Source: VRUE01 sp963819755 (lineage in GTDB: Bacteria > Actinomycetota > Thermoleophilia > Solirubrobacterales > 70-9). From it: a stretch of 64,000 nt of DNA. The stretch covers positions 992,001-1,056,000 of the forward strand of contig CAWFXB010000002.1 of assembly GCA_963819755.1 (NCBI GenBank). The letters are read 5' to 3'. Position 1 is the first letter of the stretch; every line of letters starts with the position of its first letter. The notes under the pieces are model-generated. The model was not told the DNA's origin. It ran no database searches and saw only the letters and a list, made by a program, of their open reading frames with translations. Below are positions 26,884-34,715 of the stretch, piece by piece. The translations under genes were made by a program, and so were the position numbers.

Positions 26884-27813
26884 TCAACGCGATTCGGCCT
26901 TCTCCCGAAGGCCATGGCCGCGATTGGGGAGTAGGGCTTGGCGGGCGTGGGCTCGGTAGATGCTGGCTGGCTGGCTCGGCAAGACGGCGGCGGCCAGGGC
27001 GCGTATGGCGTATGACCAAGCGGTAAGGACGCGGACCGCCAGCCCGCCAGCCCGCCCGTGGTGCTTTCGCATGTACCTATCTCGGTTGCGGTGGAATTCG
27101 ACGATGCGGGGGAGGCCGGCGGTGAGATCGGTCGAGAGCTGGTCGTGGTGGACCGCCTCCGCCGTGGGCACGTAGAGGGTGTGCCAGCCGGCATCGGCGA
27201 GGCGCTTGCAGAAGTCGCACTCGTCGTAGTAGACGAAGAAGGCCGGGTCGAGGTAGCCGATCTCGGCGGCTGCCTCGCGCCGCACCATCAGCGCGCTCGA
27301 CTGCGCCCAGTCGACCGCGCGGATGTCGTGCCCCTTGCTCTGCACGGTGAGCAGCCGGTGGAGGAAAAGGGCACCGGCGAGTGCCGTCCCCACTCCGGGA
27401 AAGCGCCAGGCGCAGGCGACGGGAGCGCCCGCGGAGTCGAGCAACTGGCCGCCCGCGGCGGCGGCGCGGGGGTTGGTATCAAGTGCCGCCAGCAACGCTC
27501 CCGCCGCACCCGGTCGCAGCTCGGAGTCCTCATTGAGCATCAGGCAGTAGCGGCCCTTCGCCTCGCGCAGCAGGGTCGAGTCGTTCTCGGCCTTGCCGGT
27601 GCGCTGGTCGAGGGCGATAAGGCGGATGTTGCCCCCCAGCGATCGCACCGCCTCGGCGGAGCCGTCCTCGGAGGCGTTGTCGAGGACGAGGATCTCGTGC
27701 TCGACGCCCGCCGGATGGGTGCGTTCGATCGCGCTCAGGCAGGCGAGCAGGAGCTCGCGGCCATTCGTGTTCACAACGCAGTAGGAGAGCGTGGGCGCCA
27801 CGGCGGTCACCAT
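26884..27813 (-). CDS. Glycosyltransferase family 2, rhamnosyltransferase-like
   Basis: 309 aa from ATG 27813. A GT-A fold: LSYCVVNTNGRELLLACLSAI, EILVLDNASEDGSAEAV, CLMLNEDSELRPGA (the acidic metal/nucleotide-binding motif), then MVRREAAAEIGYLDPAFFVYYDECDFCKRLADAG (family EDxDxCxR-like signature). No strong membrane helix; a short amphipathic region sits near the C-terminus. Transfers a sugar to the lipid-linked unit. ATG 27813 (MVTAVAPTLSY) is preferred to an upstream start that would overlap the divergent gene. Only 10 bases separate it from the ATG of the divergent glycosyltransferase, leaving little room for two promoters. Confidence 0.85.
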   Translation of the reverse strand: MVTAVAPTLSYCVVNTNGRELLLACLSAIERTHPAGVEHEILVLDNASEDGSAEAVRSLGGNIRLIALDQRTGKAENDSTLLREAKGRYCLMLNEDSELRPGAAGALLAALDTNPRAAAAGGQLLDSAGAPVACAWRFPGVGTALAGALFLHRLLTVQSKGHDIRAVDWAQSSALMVRREAAAEIGYLDPAFFVYYDECDFCKRLADAGWHTLYVPTAEAVHHDQLSTDLTAGLPRIVEFHRNRDRYMRKHHGRAGGLAVRVLTAWSYAIRALAAAVLPSQPASIYRAHARQALLPNRGHGLREKAESR

Positions 27814-27823
27814 AATCGCCCCG

Positions 27824-28951
27824 ATGCAGGACCCGATCCGTGTGCAACTGGTCGACCCCTCGGCCTTCACGCCTCCCTACGACCGCGCTCTTGCCGCGGC
27901 GCTCGCGCGTGGCGGCGCCGAGGTCGAGCTCTTGACCAGCCACTTTCTCTACGGGCCGGTCCCGGAGGCAGAGGGCTACCGGGTGCGGGAGTGCTTCTAC
28001 CGCCGCAGCGCCGCTCGTGGTCTCGATGCCCCCGCCCGGCGCGCCTTCAAGCTGGCCGAGCACCTTCCCGACATGCTGCGCTTCCGCAGCCAAGCCGACG
28101 CCGACGTCGTCCACTACCAGTGGCTCACCACGCCGGCGCTCGACACGATGCTGTTGCCACCGCGCCGTCCCAGGCTGATGACGGCCCACTACGTGCTGCC
28201 GCCCAGGCCGAGTCGCCGCCGGCTGGCGATCGCCCGTCGTGCCTTCGCCGCGATGGACGCCGTGATCGCCCACTCCGAGCACGGCGCCCGCCGCCTGCGT
28301 AACCAGGTCGGTCTCGACCCCGGGCGCATCCACGTGATCCACCACGGCGCCTTCGACTACCTGACGCGGCTGCCGGAGGAGAAGCCGCTGGCGCCCGAGC
28401 TCGAGGGGGTGGAGGGCCCGGTGATCCTCTTCTTCGGCCTGCTACGCCCCTACAAGGGCGTCGACACCCTGCTCGAAGCCTTCCGCGAGGTGGAGGGCGC
28501 CGAGCTCTGGGTCGTCGGCAACCCGCGAATGGACGTCGAGCCATTGCACCGCCTCGCCGCCGAAGCCCCGGGCCGTGTCCGCTTCCTCAACCGTTTCGTC
28601 GAGGACGCCGAGATCCCGGCGCTGCTGCGCCGCGCCGACGTCGTCGCCCTGCCCTACCGCGACGTCGAGCACTCCGGCGTCCTCTACGCCGCCCTCGCCT
28701 TCGGCAAGCCGCTGGTGCTGAGCGCCGTCGGCGGCTTTCCCGAGGTGGCGGAGCAGGGCGCGGCCCGCCTCGTGCCGCCTGAGGACCCGGCGGCGCTCGC
28801 CGCGGTTTTGGACGGGTTGGTCGGGAGCGAGAGCGCACGAGCCGAGCTGGGGACGGCCGCCGCTCGCGCCGCCGCCGGCTCCTACTCCTGGGACGAGTCG
28901 GCACGGCAGACGCTCGCCCTCTACGCGGAGCTGCTGGAGGCGCGACGATGA
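27824..28951 (+). CDS. Glycosyltransferase family 4
   Basis: 375 aa, GT-B fold with retaining GT4 motifs. N-terminal acceptor domain (VQLVDPSAFTPPYDRALAAAL, then DADVVHYQWLTTPAL, and HSEHGARRL). C-terminal nucleotide-sugar domain with VILFFGLLRPYKGVDTLLEAF and the E-x7-E-like region EHSGVLYAALAFGKPLVLSAVGGFPE. Cytoplasmic or membrane-peripheral. The start is uncertain: ATG 27824 gives MQDPIRVQLV; GTG 27841 is an alternative leaving more room for a promoter. It overlaps the next gene by 4 bp (ATGA), beginning a second coupled run of the polysaccharide locus. Confidence 0.85.
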   Translation: MQDPIRVQLVDPSAFTPPYDRALAAALARGGAEVELLTSHFLYGPVPEAEGYRVRECFYRRSAARGLDAPARRAFKLAEHLPDMLRFRSQADADVVHYQWLTTPALDTMLLPPRRPRLMTAHYVLPPRPSRRRLAIARRAFAAMDAVIAHSEHGARRLRNQVGLDPGRIHVIHHGAFDYLTRLPEEKPLAPELEGVEGPVILFFGLLRPYKGVDTLLEAFREVEGAELWVVGNPRMDVEPLHRLAAEAPGRVRFLNRFVEDAEIPALLRRADVVALPYRDVEHSGVLYAALAFGKPLVLSAVGGFPEVAEQGAARLVPPEDPAALAAVLDGLVGSESARAELGTAAARAAAGSYSWDESARQTLALYAELLEARR

Positions 28952-30078
28952 TCGCCGTCGCGGTCGTCTTCTGGATCAGCGTCGCGCTGATCCTCTACGC
29001 CCACCTCGGCTACCCGCTCGTCCTCTATGCGCTCGTCTCACGCCGCCGCAAGCCGACGCTGAACCCGAGTACCTGGGATGAGCCCCCACGCGTCTCGCTG
29101 ATCGTGGCGGCGTACGACGAGGAGGAGGTGATCGCGGCCAAGGTCGCCAACGCCCTCGCCCTCGACTATCCGCGCGACCGGCTCGAGCTGATCGTCGCCT
29201 CCGACGGCTCCGCCGATGCCACGGTCGAGCGTGCCCGGGCTGCCGGCGCCGACCTCGTCCTCGATCTGCCCCGCGGTGGCAAGGTCGCCGCGCAGAACGC
29301 CGCCGCCGAGCGGGCTGGCGGCGATGTCCTCGCATTCTCCGACGCCAACAGCATCTGGTCGCCGGATGCCCTCCGTCACCTGGTCGAGCCCTTCGCGGAC
29401 CCCGGGGTGGGCTACGTGTGCGGCCAGGTGCGCTTCCTCGATTCCGACGGCGACAACGTCGAGGGCTCCTACTGGCGCTACGAGATGGCGCTGCGCGAGC
29501 TCGAGTCCGCCCTGGCGGGGGTGACCGCGGGCAATGGCGCGATCTACGCCGTGCGCCGCGACGCTTACATCCCCCTGCCGCCGGCCGGCAGCCACGACCT
29601 CTCGCTGCCGTTCCTGCTCGCCAAGCGGGGCCGCCGCTCGCTCTACGTGCCGTGGGCCGGCGCCGAGGAGAAGATGGTGCCGACGCTGGAGGGCGAGCTG
29701 GCCCGCAAGCGGCGGATGATGGTCGGGATCTGGGACATCGTCGTCGGCGAAGGGATGCTGCGCCCCGGTGGCTACCCGCCGCTCTACGCCTTCGAGATCG
29801 CCTCGCACCGGCTGCTGCGCTACGCGACGCCGTTCCTGCACATGGTGGCGCTGGTGGCGAACGTCGCGCTGCTCGGTCAGGGCTGGGTCTACGTCGTGAC
29901 GCTGATCGCCCAGGTCGCTCTCCTCGTCGCCGCGCTACTCGGCAAAGCGGTGCCCCTGGCGCCGTTGCGGATCGCCCGCTACTACGTGCAGACCACGGCC
30001 TCGATAGCCCTCGGCCTCTGGGACCGAATGCGTAGGGGCGCACCGGGTGCTTGGGACAAGGCGGAGGGCACTCGCTAG
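28948..30078 (+). CDS. Membrane glycosyltransferase family 2
   Basis: 376 aa. N-terminal membrane helix (about 3-28), a catalytic GT2 domain (about 48-275) and three C-terminal helices (about 295-355). Motifs: VSLIVAAYDEEEVIAAKVANAL, ELIVASDGSADATVERAR, VLAFSDANSIWSPDALR (D-x-x motif), AGNGAIYAVRRDAY and ELARKRRMMVGIWD (processive QRRRW-like position occupied by KRRMM). Topology resembles synthases that polymerise or extend lipid-linked sugars. ATG overlaps the previous stop; the sugar transferase starts 2 bases after its stop. Confidence 0.85.
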   Translation: MIAVAVVFWISVALILYAHLGYPLVLYALVSRRRKPTLNPSTWDEPPRVSLIVAAYDEEEVIAAKVANALALDYPRDRLELIVASDGSADATVERARAAGADLVLDLPRGGKVAAQNAAAERAGGDVLAFSDANSIWSPDALRHLVEPFADPGVGYVCGQVRFLDSDGDNVEGSYWRYEMALRELESALAGVTAGNGAIYAVRRDAYIPLPPAGSHDLSLPFLLAKRGRRSLYVPWAGAEEKMVPTLEGELARKRRMMVGIWDIVVGEGMLRPGGYPPLYAFEIASHRLLRYATPFLHMVALVANVALLGQGWVYVVTLIAQVALLVAALLGKAVPLAPLRIARYYVQTTASIALGLWDRMRRGAPGAWDKAEGTR

Positions 30079-30080
30079 CC

Positions 30081-30644
30081 GTGCCGCGAGCCTTCGACAT
30101 CGTCATCGCAACCGTTGCCCTGGTCGTCTTCTCGCCGGTCGTGCTGATCGCCGCGGTCGCGATCAAGCTCGGCAGCCGCGGGCCGGTGGTCTACCGCCAG
30201 CGCCGGGTCGGCAAGGACGGCCGCGAGTTCGAGTTGCTGAAGCTGCGCACGATGGAGCAGGGCTCCGATCCGGTCGGAGTCGGCACAGTCGTTGCTCGTG
30301 ACGACCCCCGGGTCACCGGCGCCGGCCGCTTCCTCCGCCGCACCTCGCTCGACGAGATCCCCAACCTGGTCAACGTGTTGCGCGGCGAGATGGCGATCGT
30401 CGGTCCGCGCCCGACCATCCCCGCCCAGGTGATGGACTACACGCCGCATCAGCACCGCCGCCACGAGGTGCGTCCCGGGCTGACCGGCTGGGCCCAGGTC
30501 CAGGGCCGCGCTGGAATCCCCTGGGAGCAGCGGATCGAGCTCGACGTCGAGTACGTCGACCGCCGCAGCTTCAGCCTCGACCTACGCATCCTCACCAAGA
30601 CCGCCTGGCTCCTGGTGACCGGCCACGGCCTCGCCCCGGACTAG
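30081..30644 (+). CDS. Undecaprenyl-phosphate phosphoglycosyl transferase (monotopic, PglC-like)
   Basis: 187 aa. Catalyses the first membrane step, moving sugar-1-phosphate from a UDP-sugar to undecaprenyl phosphate. One N-terminal re-entrant hydrophobic segment (about 5-25, IVIATVALVVFSPVVLIAAVA) precedes the catalytic domain. Motifs: GPVVYRQRRVGKDGREFELLKLRTM, TGAGRFLRRTSLDEIPNLVNVL (catalytic D-E within SLDE), GEMAIVGPRPTIPAQV, and RPGLTGWAQVQGRAGIPWEQR. This is the small PglC form, without the large N-terminal domain of WbaP. GTG 30081 follows the upstream stop closely and directly precedes the conserved PRAFDIV. Confidence 0.93.
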   Translation: MPRAFDIVIATVALVVFSPVVLIAAVAIKLGSRGPVVYRQRRVGKDGREFELLKLRTMEQGSDPVGVGTVVARDDPRVTGAGRFLRRTSLDEIPNLVNVLRGEMAIVGPRPTIPAQVMDYTPHQHRRHEVRPGLTGWAQVQGRAGIPWEQRIELDVEYVDRRSFSLDLRILTKTAWLLVTGHGLAPD

Positions 30645-30654
30645 GGTTCTTGCC

Positions 30655-31200
30655 GTGAGCGATCTGCCTACCGTGACCCTGCGACCGTTCGAGCCCGGTG
30701 ACGCCGCGGCGGTGCACCGCTGGTTCAACAACCCGGAGGCGACCAAGACGCTGATGGAGCAGCGCGACGGCTTCTCGCTGGAGGAGGCCGAAGGTTGGGT
30801 GGGGCGGGCGATCGACGGTCCGGACGAGGACCGCAAGTACGCGATCCTCGTCGGAGGCTACGACGAGCCGGTCGGCTTTACCGCTCTCTACGGCCTCTTT
30901 CGCCAGACGGCGCCAGAGCTTGGGGCGCTGATCGGCGATGACGTGCGCGGCAAGGGCGTCGGTCGCCGCGCCGAGGCGCTGACCATCGCCAAGGCCTTCG
31001 ATGAGTTCGGCGCCCACCGCGTCTACGGGCGCATACCGGCCCGCAACGAGATCGCCAAGAAGACCGTCAGCAGTCTCGGCTGGGTGCACGAGGGCACGAT
31101 GCGCGGCCACCTGCGTGGTCCGGACGGCGTCGACGACTGCGAGGTCTGGGGCGTGCTGCCCGACGAGTTCCGCGCCGCCGCCGCCGGCCTCCTACCGTGA
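30655..31200 (+). CDS. GNAT family N-acetyltransferase
   Basis: 181 aa, RimJ/RimL-like fold: TVTLRPFEPGDAAAVHRWFNN, GLFRQTAPELGALIGDDVRGKGVGRRAEALT (acetyl-CoA loop RGKGVGRRA), and the C-terminal HRVYGRIPARNEIAKKTVSSLGWVHEG. In polysaccharide loci such enzymes often N-acetylate amino-sugars (as in PseH), which is a reasonable inference here. GTG 30655, 10 bases after the sugar transferase stop; its own stop overlaps the FemAB-like gene by 4 (GTGA). Confidence 0.88.
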   Translation: MSDLPTVTLRPFEPGDAAAVHRWFNNPEATKTLMEQRDGFSLEEAEGWVGRAIDGPDEDRKYAILVGGYDEPVGFTALYGLFRQTAPELGALIGDDVRGKGVGRRAEALTIAKAFDEFGAHRVYGRIPARNEIAKKTVSSLGWVHEGTMRGHLRGPDGVDDCEVWGVLPDEFRAAAAGLLP

Positions 31201-32165
31201 GCGAAGGCCGCGCAAGCGCCGAGCTGGTCGCCGATCGCGGCGCGGCGGCGGAAAGCGATGAGTTCTTCCGCTCGCGCCCGTTCCTCGACGCCGAGGGCGT
31301 CACCCACACGCTGCGCATCGAAACCGGAGACACCGAGCTGCTCGCCCCGCTGATCGCCCGCGAGATCCCCGGCACCGATGCACTCGATGCGATCTCTCCC
31401 TACGGATACCCCGGCGTCGTCAGCGCATCCGACATTGACCACACCATAAGTGGGTCAATGTCGGATGCGCTGGATCCGGCGACGGTCGACTGGTCGGCGA
31501 CCGGGCTCGTTTCGCTCTTTATCCGCCACACGCTCAGCGCTCCACCGCTCGCCGGCGCAGCCAAGCGCAACATCGTCCAGATCGCCGACCCCGAGCTGCC
31601 GCCGAAGAGCCGCTCCAGCGATCGCAACCAGATCAACAAGAACCGCCGCGCGGGCTATGCGGTCGAGCTGGTTCCCGGTCCCGAGACGAGCGCCACCCAG
31701 CGGGCCGGCTTCCTCTCCGCCTACGAGCAGACGATGCGCCGCACCGGCGCCGCCGAGCGCTACTTCTTCGCCGCCGCCTACTTCGACCGCTTGCTCGAAT
31801 CCAGTCGCTCCTGGCTCGCCGTCGCCAGCGCCCCCACCGGCGAGATCGCCGCCGCCTCGCTGACCGTGCGCAGCGACGGCTTCCTCCACTACTACCTGAG
31901 CGGCAGCGCCGACGCTCATCTGCGCGACTCGCCGATGAAGAACGTCCTCGCGGCGCTGGTCGAGCTCTCCGCCGAGCTGGGCCTGCCGCTCAACCTCGGC
32001 GGAGGCCTCTCTGCCGGGGACCGCCTGGAGGAGTTCAAGCGCGGCTTTGCCAACCGCGAGCAGCCCTGGCACAGCTCCGAGATCGTCTGCGACCGCGAGG
32101 CCTACGACCGCCTCACGACGGGACGCGAGGTAGGGGACTTCTTCCCGGCCTACCGCGCGAGCTGA
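31197..32165 (+). CDS. FemAB/BioF2-like acyltransferase domain protein
   Basis: 322 aa. Tandem GNAT-fold architecture of the FemAB / lipid II aminoacyltransferase / GNAT_acetyltr_2 group. Visible features: a first half with AISPYGYPG (family conserved YGYPG) and RNQINKNRRAGYAVELV, and a second half with FLSAYEQTMRRTGAAERYFFAAAYFDRL, EIAAASLTVRSDGFLHYYLSGS and LGGGLSAGDRLEEFKRGFA. It may attach an amino acid or acyl group to a cell-surface glycan. Directly after YGYPG, residues 75-92 (SASDIDHTISGSMSDALD) are encoded by an inverted repeat (31421-31472), a probable recent in-frame acquisition. GTG start overlaps the GNAT stop. Confidence 0.75.
   Translation: MSEGRASAELVADRGAAAESDEFFRSRPFLDAEGVTHTLRIETGDTELLAPLIAREIPGTDALDAISPYGYPGVVSASDIDHTISGSMSDALDPATVDWSATGLVSLFIRHTLSAPPLAGAAKRNIVQIADPELPPKSRSSDRNQINKNRRAGYAVELVPGPETSATQRAGFLSAYEQTMRRTGAAERYFFAAAYFDRLLESSRSWLAVASAPTGEIAAASLTVRSDGFLHYYLSGSADAHLRDSPMKNVLAALVELSAELGLPLNLGGGLSAGDRLEEFKRGFANREQPWHSSEIVCDREAYDRLTTGREVGDFFPAYRAS
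31421..31472. repeat. Hairpin E5 inside the FemAB-like gene
   Basis: Perfect 20-bp inverted repeat, 31421-31440 (CAGCGCATCCGACATTGACC) with 31453-31472, around a 12-base loop that itself holds CAC-CATAA-GTG. The frame remains open. Its centre contains CCGACAT...ATGTCGG, reminiscent of the tandem palindromes at 42484-42512. Either a captured hairpin or an intragenic operator. Confidence 0.75.
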
Positions 32166-32183
32166 AGCTAGCTAACTAGCTTC
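32164..32183. terminator. Compact bidirectional hairpin spanning both stop codons
   Basis: GAAGCTAG (32164-32171) pairs with CTAGCTTC (32176-32183) around loop CTAA. The plus-strand FemAB-like stop (TGA 32163-32165) and the minus-strand DUF3105 stop (32172-32174) both lie within or against this 20-bp hairpin, so two convergent genes share one terminator-like structure. Confidence 0.6.
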
Positions 32184-32960
32184 CTTCGGTTCCAGCGGGG
32201 TCGGTCCCGGTTCGCTGAAGCCGAAGGCGGTCGCCGGCTCGCGGCCTTGCCCCCAGTGCGCCTTGCCGAAGTCGCGGATCGCGTCGAGCGTGACCGCGCC
32301 TTTGTATTTGGGGCAGCCCATCAGGTTCCGCCAGGTCGTCGCCGCGACCTCGTAGTCCATGTTCTCGTTGGGGAAGAGCAGCGTCCCCTTGTACATCGTG
32401 TCGTAGAGTCCCTTCAGCGCCAGCTGATCTTCGTCGGGCAGTTCGGGGCTGTATTGGATCTCCAGCCGGCCGTGCTCGAGCGAGTGGACGAAGAAGATTT
32501 CGCCGGGCATTTCGCTGTACGCGCCGTCCGCCTGCTGGTAGGGCGGTTCGACGTGGTTGCCCGAGGTCGGCGGGTTGGTTTCGTAGTGAGGCGTGGGCGC
32601 GGTCGGCGGAATGTGGGTGTGACCCTCTTCCTTCAAATTGAGCCGCAGCGTGCAGCCGGCCTTCTTCGCTGCCTGCTGCAGGTCCGCGATCTTCACCGGT
32701 GGCGGTGCGGTCCCGCTGCGTTCGTCTGGCTTGACTCCGTTGGAGGAGCCGCTCGCCAGGTTGATGTGCGATTCGCCGCTGTCGCCGCCACCCGAGCCGG
32801 CGATCAGCGCGACGATCCCGGCGACGACGAGGAGGCCGATCAGCCCGGCGACGCCGTAGACCGCGTACAGCCGTCGCCTGTCCGCCTTGTGCTGGCTGGA
32901 CTCGCGTTCCTGCCGCGCCTGGCGGAGCCGCTCTCTCTCTTCCTCCCTGCGGTTGGCCAT
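32172..32960 (-). CDS. DUF3105 membrane-anchored protein
   Basis: 262 aa. A charged cytoplasmic N-terminus (about 1-30, NRREEERERLRQARQERE, probably helical) is followed by one membrane helix (about 33-53, LYAVYGVAGLIGLLVVAGIVALIAG), a Ser/Gly linker, then an extracytoplasmic DUF3105 domain (about 100-245). Signature residues: HTHIPPTAPTPHYETNPPTSGNHV, FFVHSLEHGRLEIQYSP, and WRNLMGCP. The many His in the domain suggest metal binding (inference). Glu codons outside the membrane are mostly GAA. Ends against the shared hairpin. Confidence 0.85.
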   Translation of the reverse strand: MANRREEERERLRQARQERESSQHKADRRRLYAVYGVAGLIGLLVVAGIVALIAGSGGGDSGESHINLASGSSNGVKPDERSGTAPPPVKIADLQQAAKKAGCTLRLNLKEEGHTHIPPTAPTPHYETNPPTSGNHVEPPYQQADGAYSEMPGEIFFVHSLEHGRLEIQYSPELPDEDQLALKGLYDTMYKGTLLFPNENMDYEVAATTWRNLMGCPKYKGAVTLDAIRDFGKAHWGQGREPATAFGFSEPGPTPLEPKEAS

Positions 32961-32969
32961 CTGCGCGCC

Positions 32970-33821
32970 TTATCCTGCCACAGGAGCGGCTGTTTGCCCG
33001 TTGCCGTTTGCCGCCGGGCCGCCACCAACCCCGTCCCAGACCTCATCGAGGAACCGCGCCAGCTCGGCGTTGAGGCGCCCGGGGCGAGTGCGCCACTCGA
33101 GGATCGAGTTGGCTTCGACCAGTTGTGCCCGGGGCAGCTCTTCGAGCAGCATCCCCGAGTCGCTGAAGGGATGCAGGGGATCGCGCTGGTGACCGACGAC
33201 GAGTGCCGGCCGGTCGATCAGGTGGCGCTGCTCGCGCGGCGGCGCGGTCTCGCCGAGCAGCAGCCCCTCGAGCACGGCAATGGAGGGGTCCGGTCGCCGC
33301 CGCGCCCAGTCGAGGCCGATGTCGAGGATGAAGTTGGTGCGGGGGATCAGCGAGGCTAGCCGCGAGCTGAGCTCGACTGCCGGCCTGCCGAGCCGCAGCC
33401 CGAGCAGGATCGGAGCGAAGATCGCGGCAACTCCCGCCAGCGCGTTGTCGAGCACGGGCATCTCGATGAAGAGCCCCTCGACCCGCTCGGGATGGCGAAC
33501 GGCCAGCTCGAGCGCGACGTTGGCGCCGAGCGAGGTGCCGCCGGCCACCGCCCGCTCCAGCCCGAGGTGGTCGAGCAGGGCAAGGACCTGCTCGGCGAAA
33601 AGCGGCATCGAGTAGAGCCGCAGGTCGTCGGGCTGGTCGGAGCGACCGTGGCCGAGCAGGTCGACGCAGATCGCCCGGTTGCCCCGCTCGGCAAGCGCCG
33701 GCCCCAGCTTGTCGAACATGTGCCGGTTCATCAGCAGGCCGTGGGCGAGGACGATCGGCCGCTCCCCCTCGCCGTACTCGTCGAAGCCGATCCGGTGTCC
33801 CTGATAGGTCAGCGATCCCAT
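32970..33821 (-). CDS. Alpha/beta-hydrolase
   Basis: 283 aa. Alpha/beta-hydrolase fold: oxyanion region RPIVLAHGLLMNRHMFDKL, CVDLLGHGRSDQPDD, nucleophile elbow GGTSLGANVAL (S in GTSLG), and a late PALVVGHQRDPLHPF with the probable acid Asp and a catalytic His likely in the DPLHPFSDS region or beyond. Substrate unknown; the group includes haloalkane dehalogenase-like and esterase enzymes. It overlaps the 3' end of metF by 13 bases on the same strand, and is followed 9 bases later by DUF3105. Confidence 0.85.
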   Translation of the reverse strand: MGSLTYQGHRIGFDEYGEGERPIVLAHGLLMNRHMFDKLGPALAERGNRAICVDLLGHGRSDQPDDLRLYSMPLFAEQVLALLDHLGLERAVAGGTSLGANVALELAVRHPERVEGLFIEMPVLDNALAGVAAIFAPILLGLRLGRPAVELSSRLASLIPRTNFILDIGLDWARRRPDPSIAVLEGLLLGETAPPREQRHLIDRPALVVGHQRDPLHPFSDSGMLLEELPRAQLVEANSILEWRTRPGRLNAELARFLDEVWDGVGGGPAANGNGQTAAPVAG

Positions 33822-34690
33822 GGTCTACCGGTTTTTAGCGCACCGAGCACGGCGCGCGTCGCCGGCGCCCGGTTGAGCGCGTAGAAGTGGATCCCTGGCG
33901 CGCCGGCGATCAGCAGCTCGGCGCACTGCTGTGCCGCGTAAGCGACGCCAAGCTCGAACTCGGCCTCCTCCTCGCCGTCCGCGGCCGCGAACGCCGCTTC
34001 AAGGCGCGGCGGAATCGAGGCGTCGCAGAGGTCGCAGATCCGCCTCGTCTGGGCGAAGCTCGCGACCGGGATCACGCCGGCGAGGATCGGCACCTCGATC
34101 CCTTTCTCGCGTGCCGCGGCGACGAAGTCGAAGTAGACCTGGTTGTCGAAGAAGAGCTGGGTGATCAGGAAGGAAGCGCCGGCCTCGACCTTCGTCTTCA
34201 GGTAGTCGAGGTCGGTGTCCAGGTCGGGCGCCTCGGGGTGTACCTCCGGGAAGCAGGCGCCGCCGACGGCGAAGTCCCAGCCGTCGCCTATGAAGGCGGT
34301 GAGCTCGGCGGCGCTGCCCAGCCCACCCTCGGGCTGGACGAAGTCGGGCTGCCCGCGCGGCGGGTCGCCGCGCAGGGCGAAGACGTTCTCGATCCCGGCC
34401 GCGGCGATCCGGTCGAGGGTCGCGGAGATCCCCTCGGCGCTCTCGCCGACGCAGCTCAGATGGGCCATCGTCTCCATGCCGAGGTCGTCCTTCAACGCCC
34501 GCGTGATCTCGACCGTCCCGTCGCGCGTCGAGCCCCCCGCGCCGTAGGTGACCGAGACGAAGTCGGGCTCCAGCTCGCCCAGCGAGCGCGCGGTCGCGTA
34601 GAGCTGCTCGGTCGCCTCCTCGCTCTTCGGCGGGAAGAACTCGACCGAGAAGAGCGGTTGCTTCGAGGCGAGGATCTGGTCTATGCGCAT
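33809..34690 (-). CDS. metF: Methylenetetrahydrofolate reductase
   Basis: 293 aa, FAD-dependent TIM-barrel enzyme reducing 5,10-methylene-THF to 5-methyl-THF for methionine synthesis. Motifs: LFSVEFFPPKSEEATEQLY (catalytic Glu in EFFPP), DFVSVTYGAGGSTRDGTV, MAHLSCVGES, IENVFALRGDPPRG, FAVGGACFPEVHPEAPD, FLITQLFFDNQVYFDFV, VPILAGVIPVASFAQTRR. Full bacterial length without the eukaryotic regulatory domain. ATG 34690 follows a 25-base gap from the sugar porter stop on the same strand, so co-transcription is possible. Confidence 0.96.
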   Translation of the reverse strand: MRIDQILASKQPLFSVEFFPPKSEEATEQLYATARSLGELEPDFVSVTYGAGGSTRDGTVEITRALKDDLGMETMAHLSCVGESAEGISATLDRIAAAGIENVFALRGDPPRGQPDFVQPEGGLGSAAELTAFIGDGWDFAVGGACFPEVHPEAPDLDTDLDYLKTKVEAGASFLITQLFFDNQVYFDFVAAAREKGIEVPILAGVIPVASFAQTRRICDLCDASIPPRLEAAFAAADGEEEAEFELGVAYAAQQCAELLIAGAPGIHFYALNRAPATRAVLGALKTGRPWDR

Positions 34691-34715
34691 CGAGGCAGCG
34701 TAGCCAGGTGCGGCG

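Noticed and set aside
25140..27194. Long minus-strand open frame opposite the flippase
   Set aside because: Highly charged, low-complexity composition typical of antisense frames in GC-rich DNA; the plus strand encodes a clear flippase.
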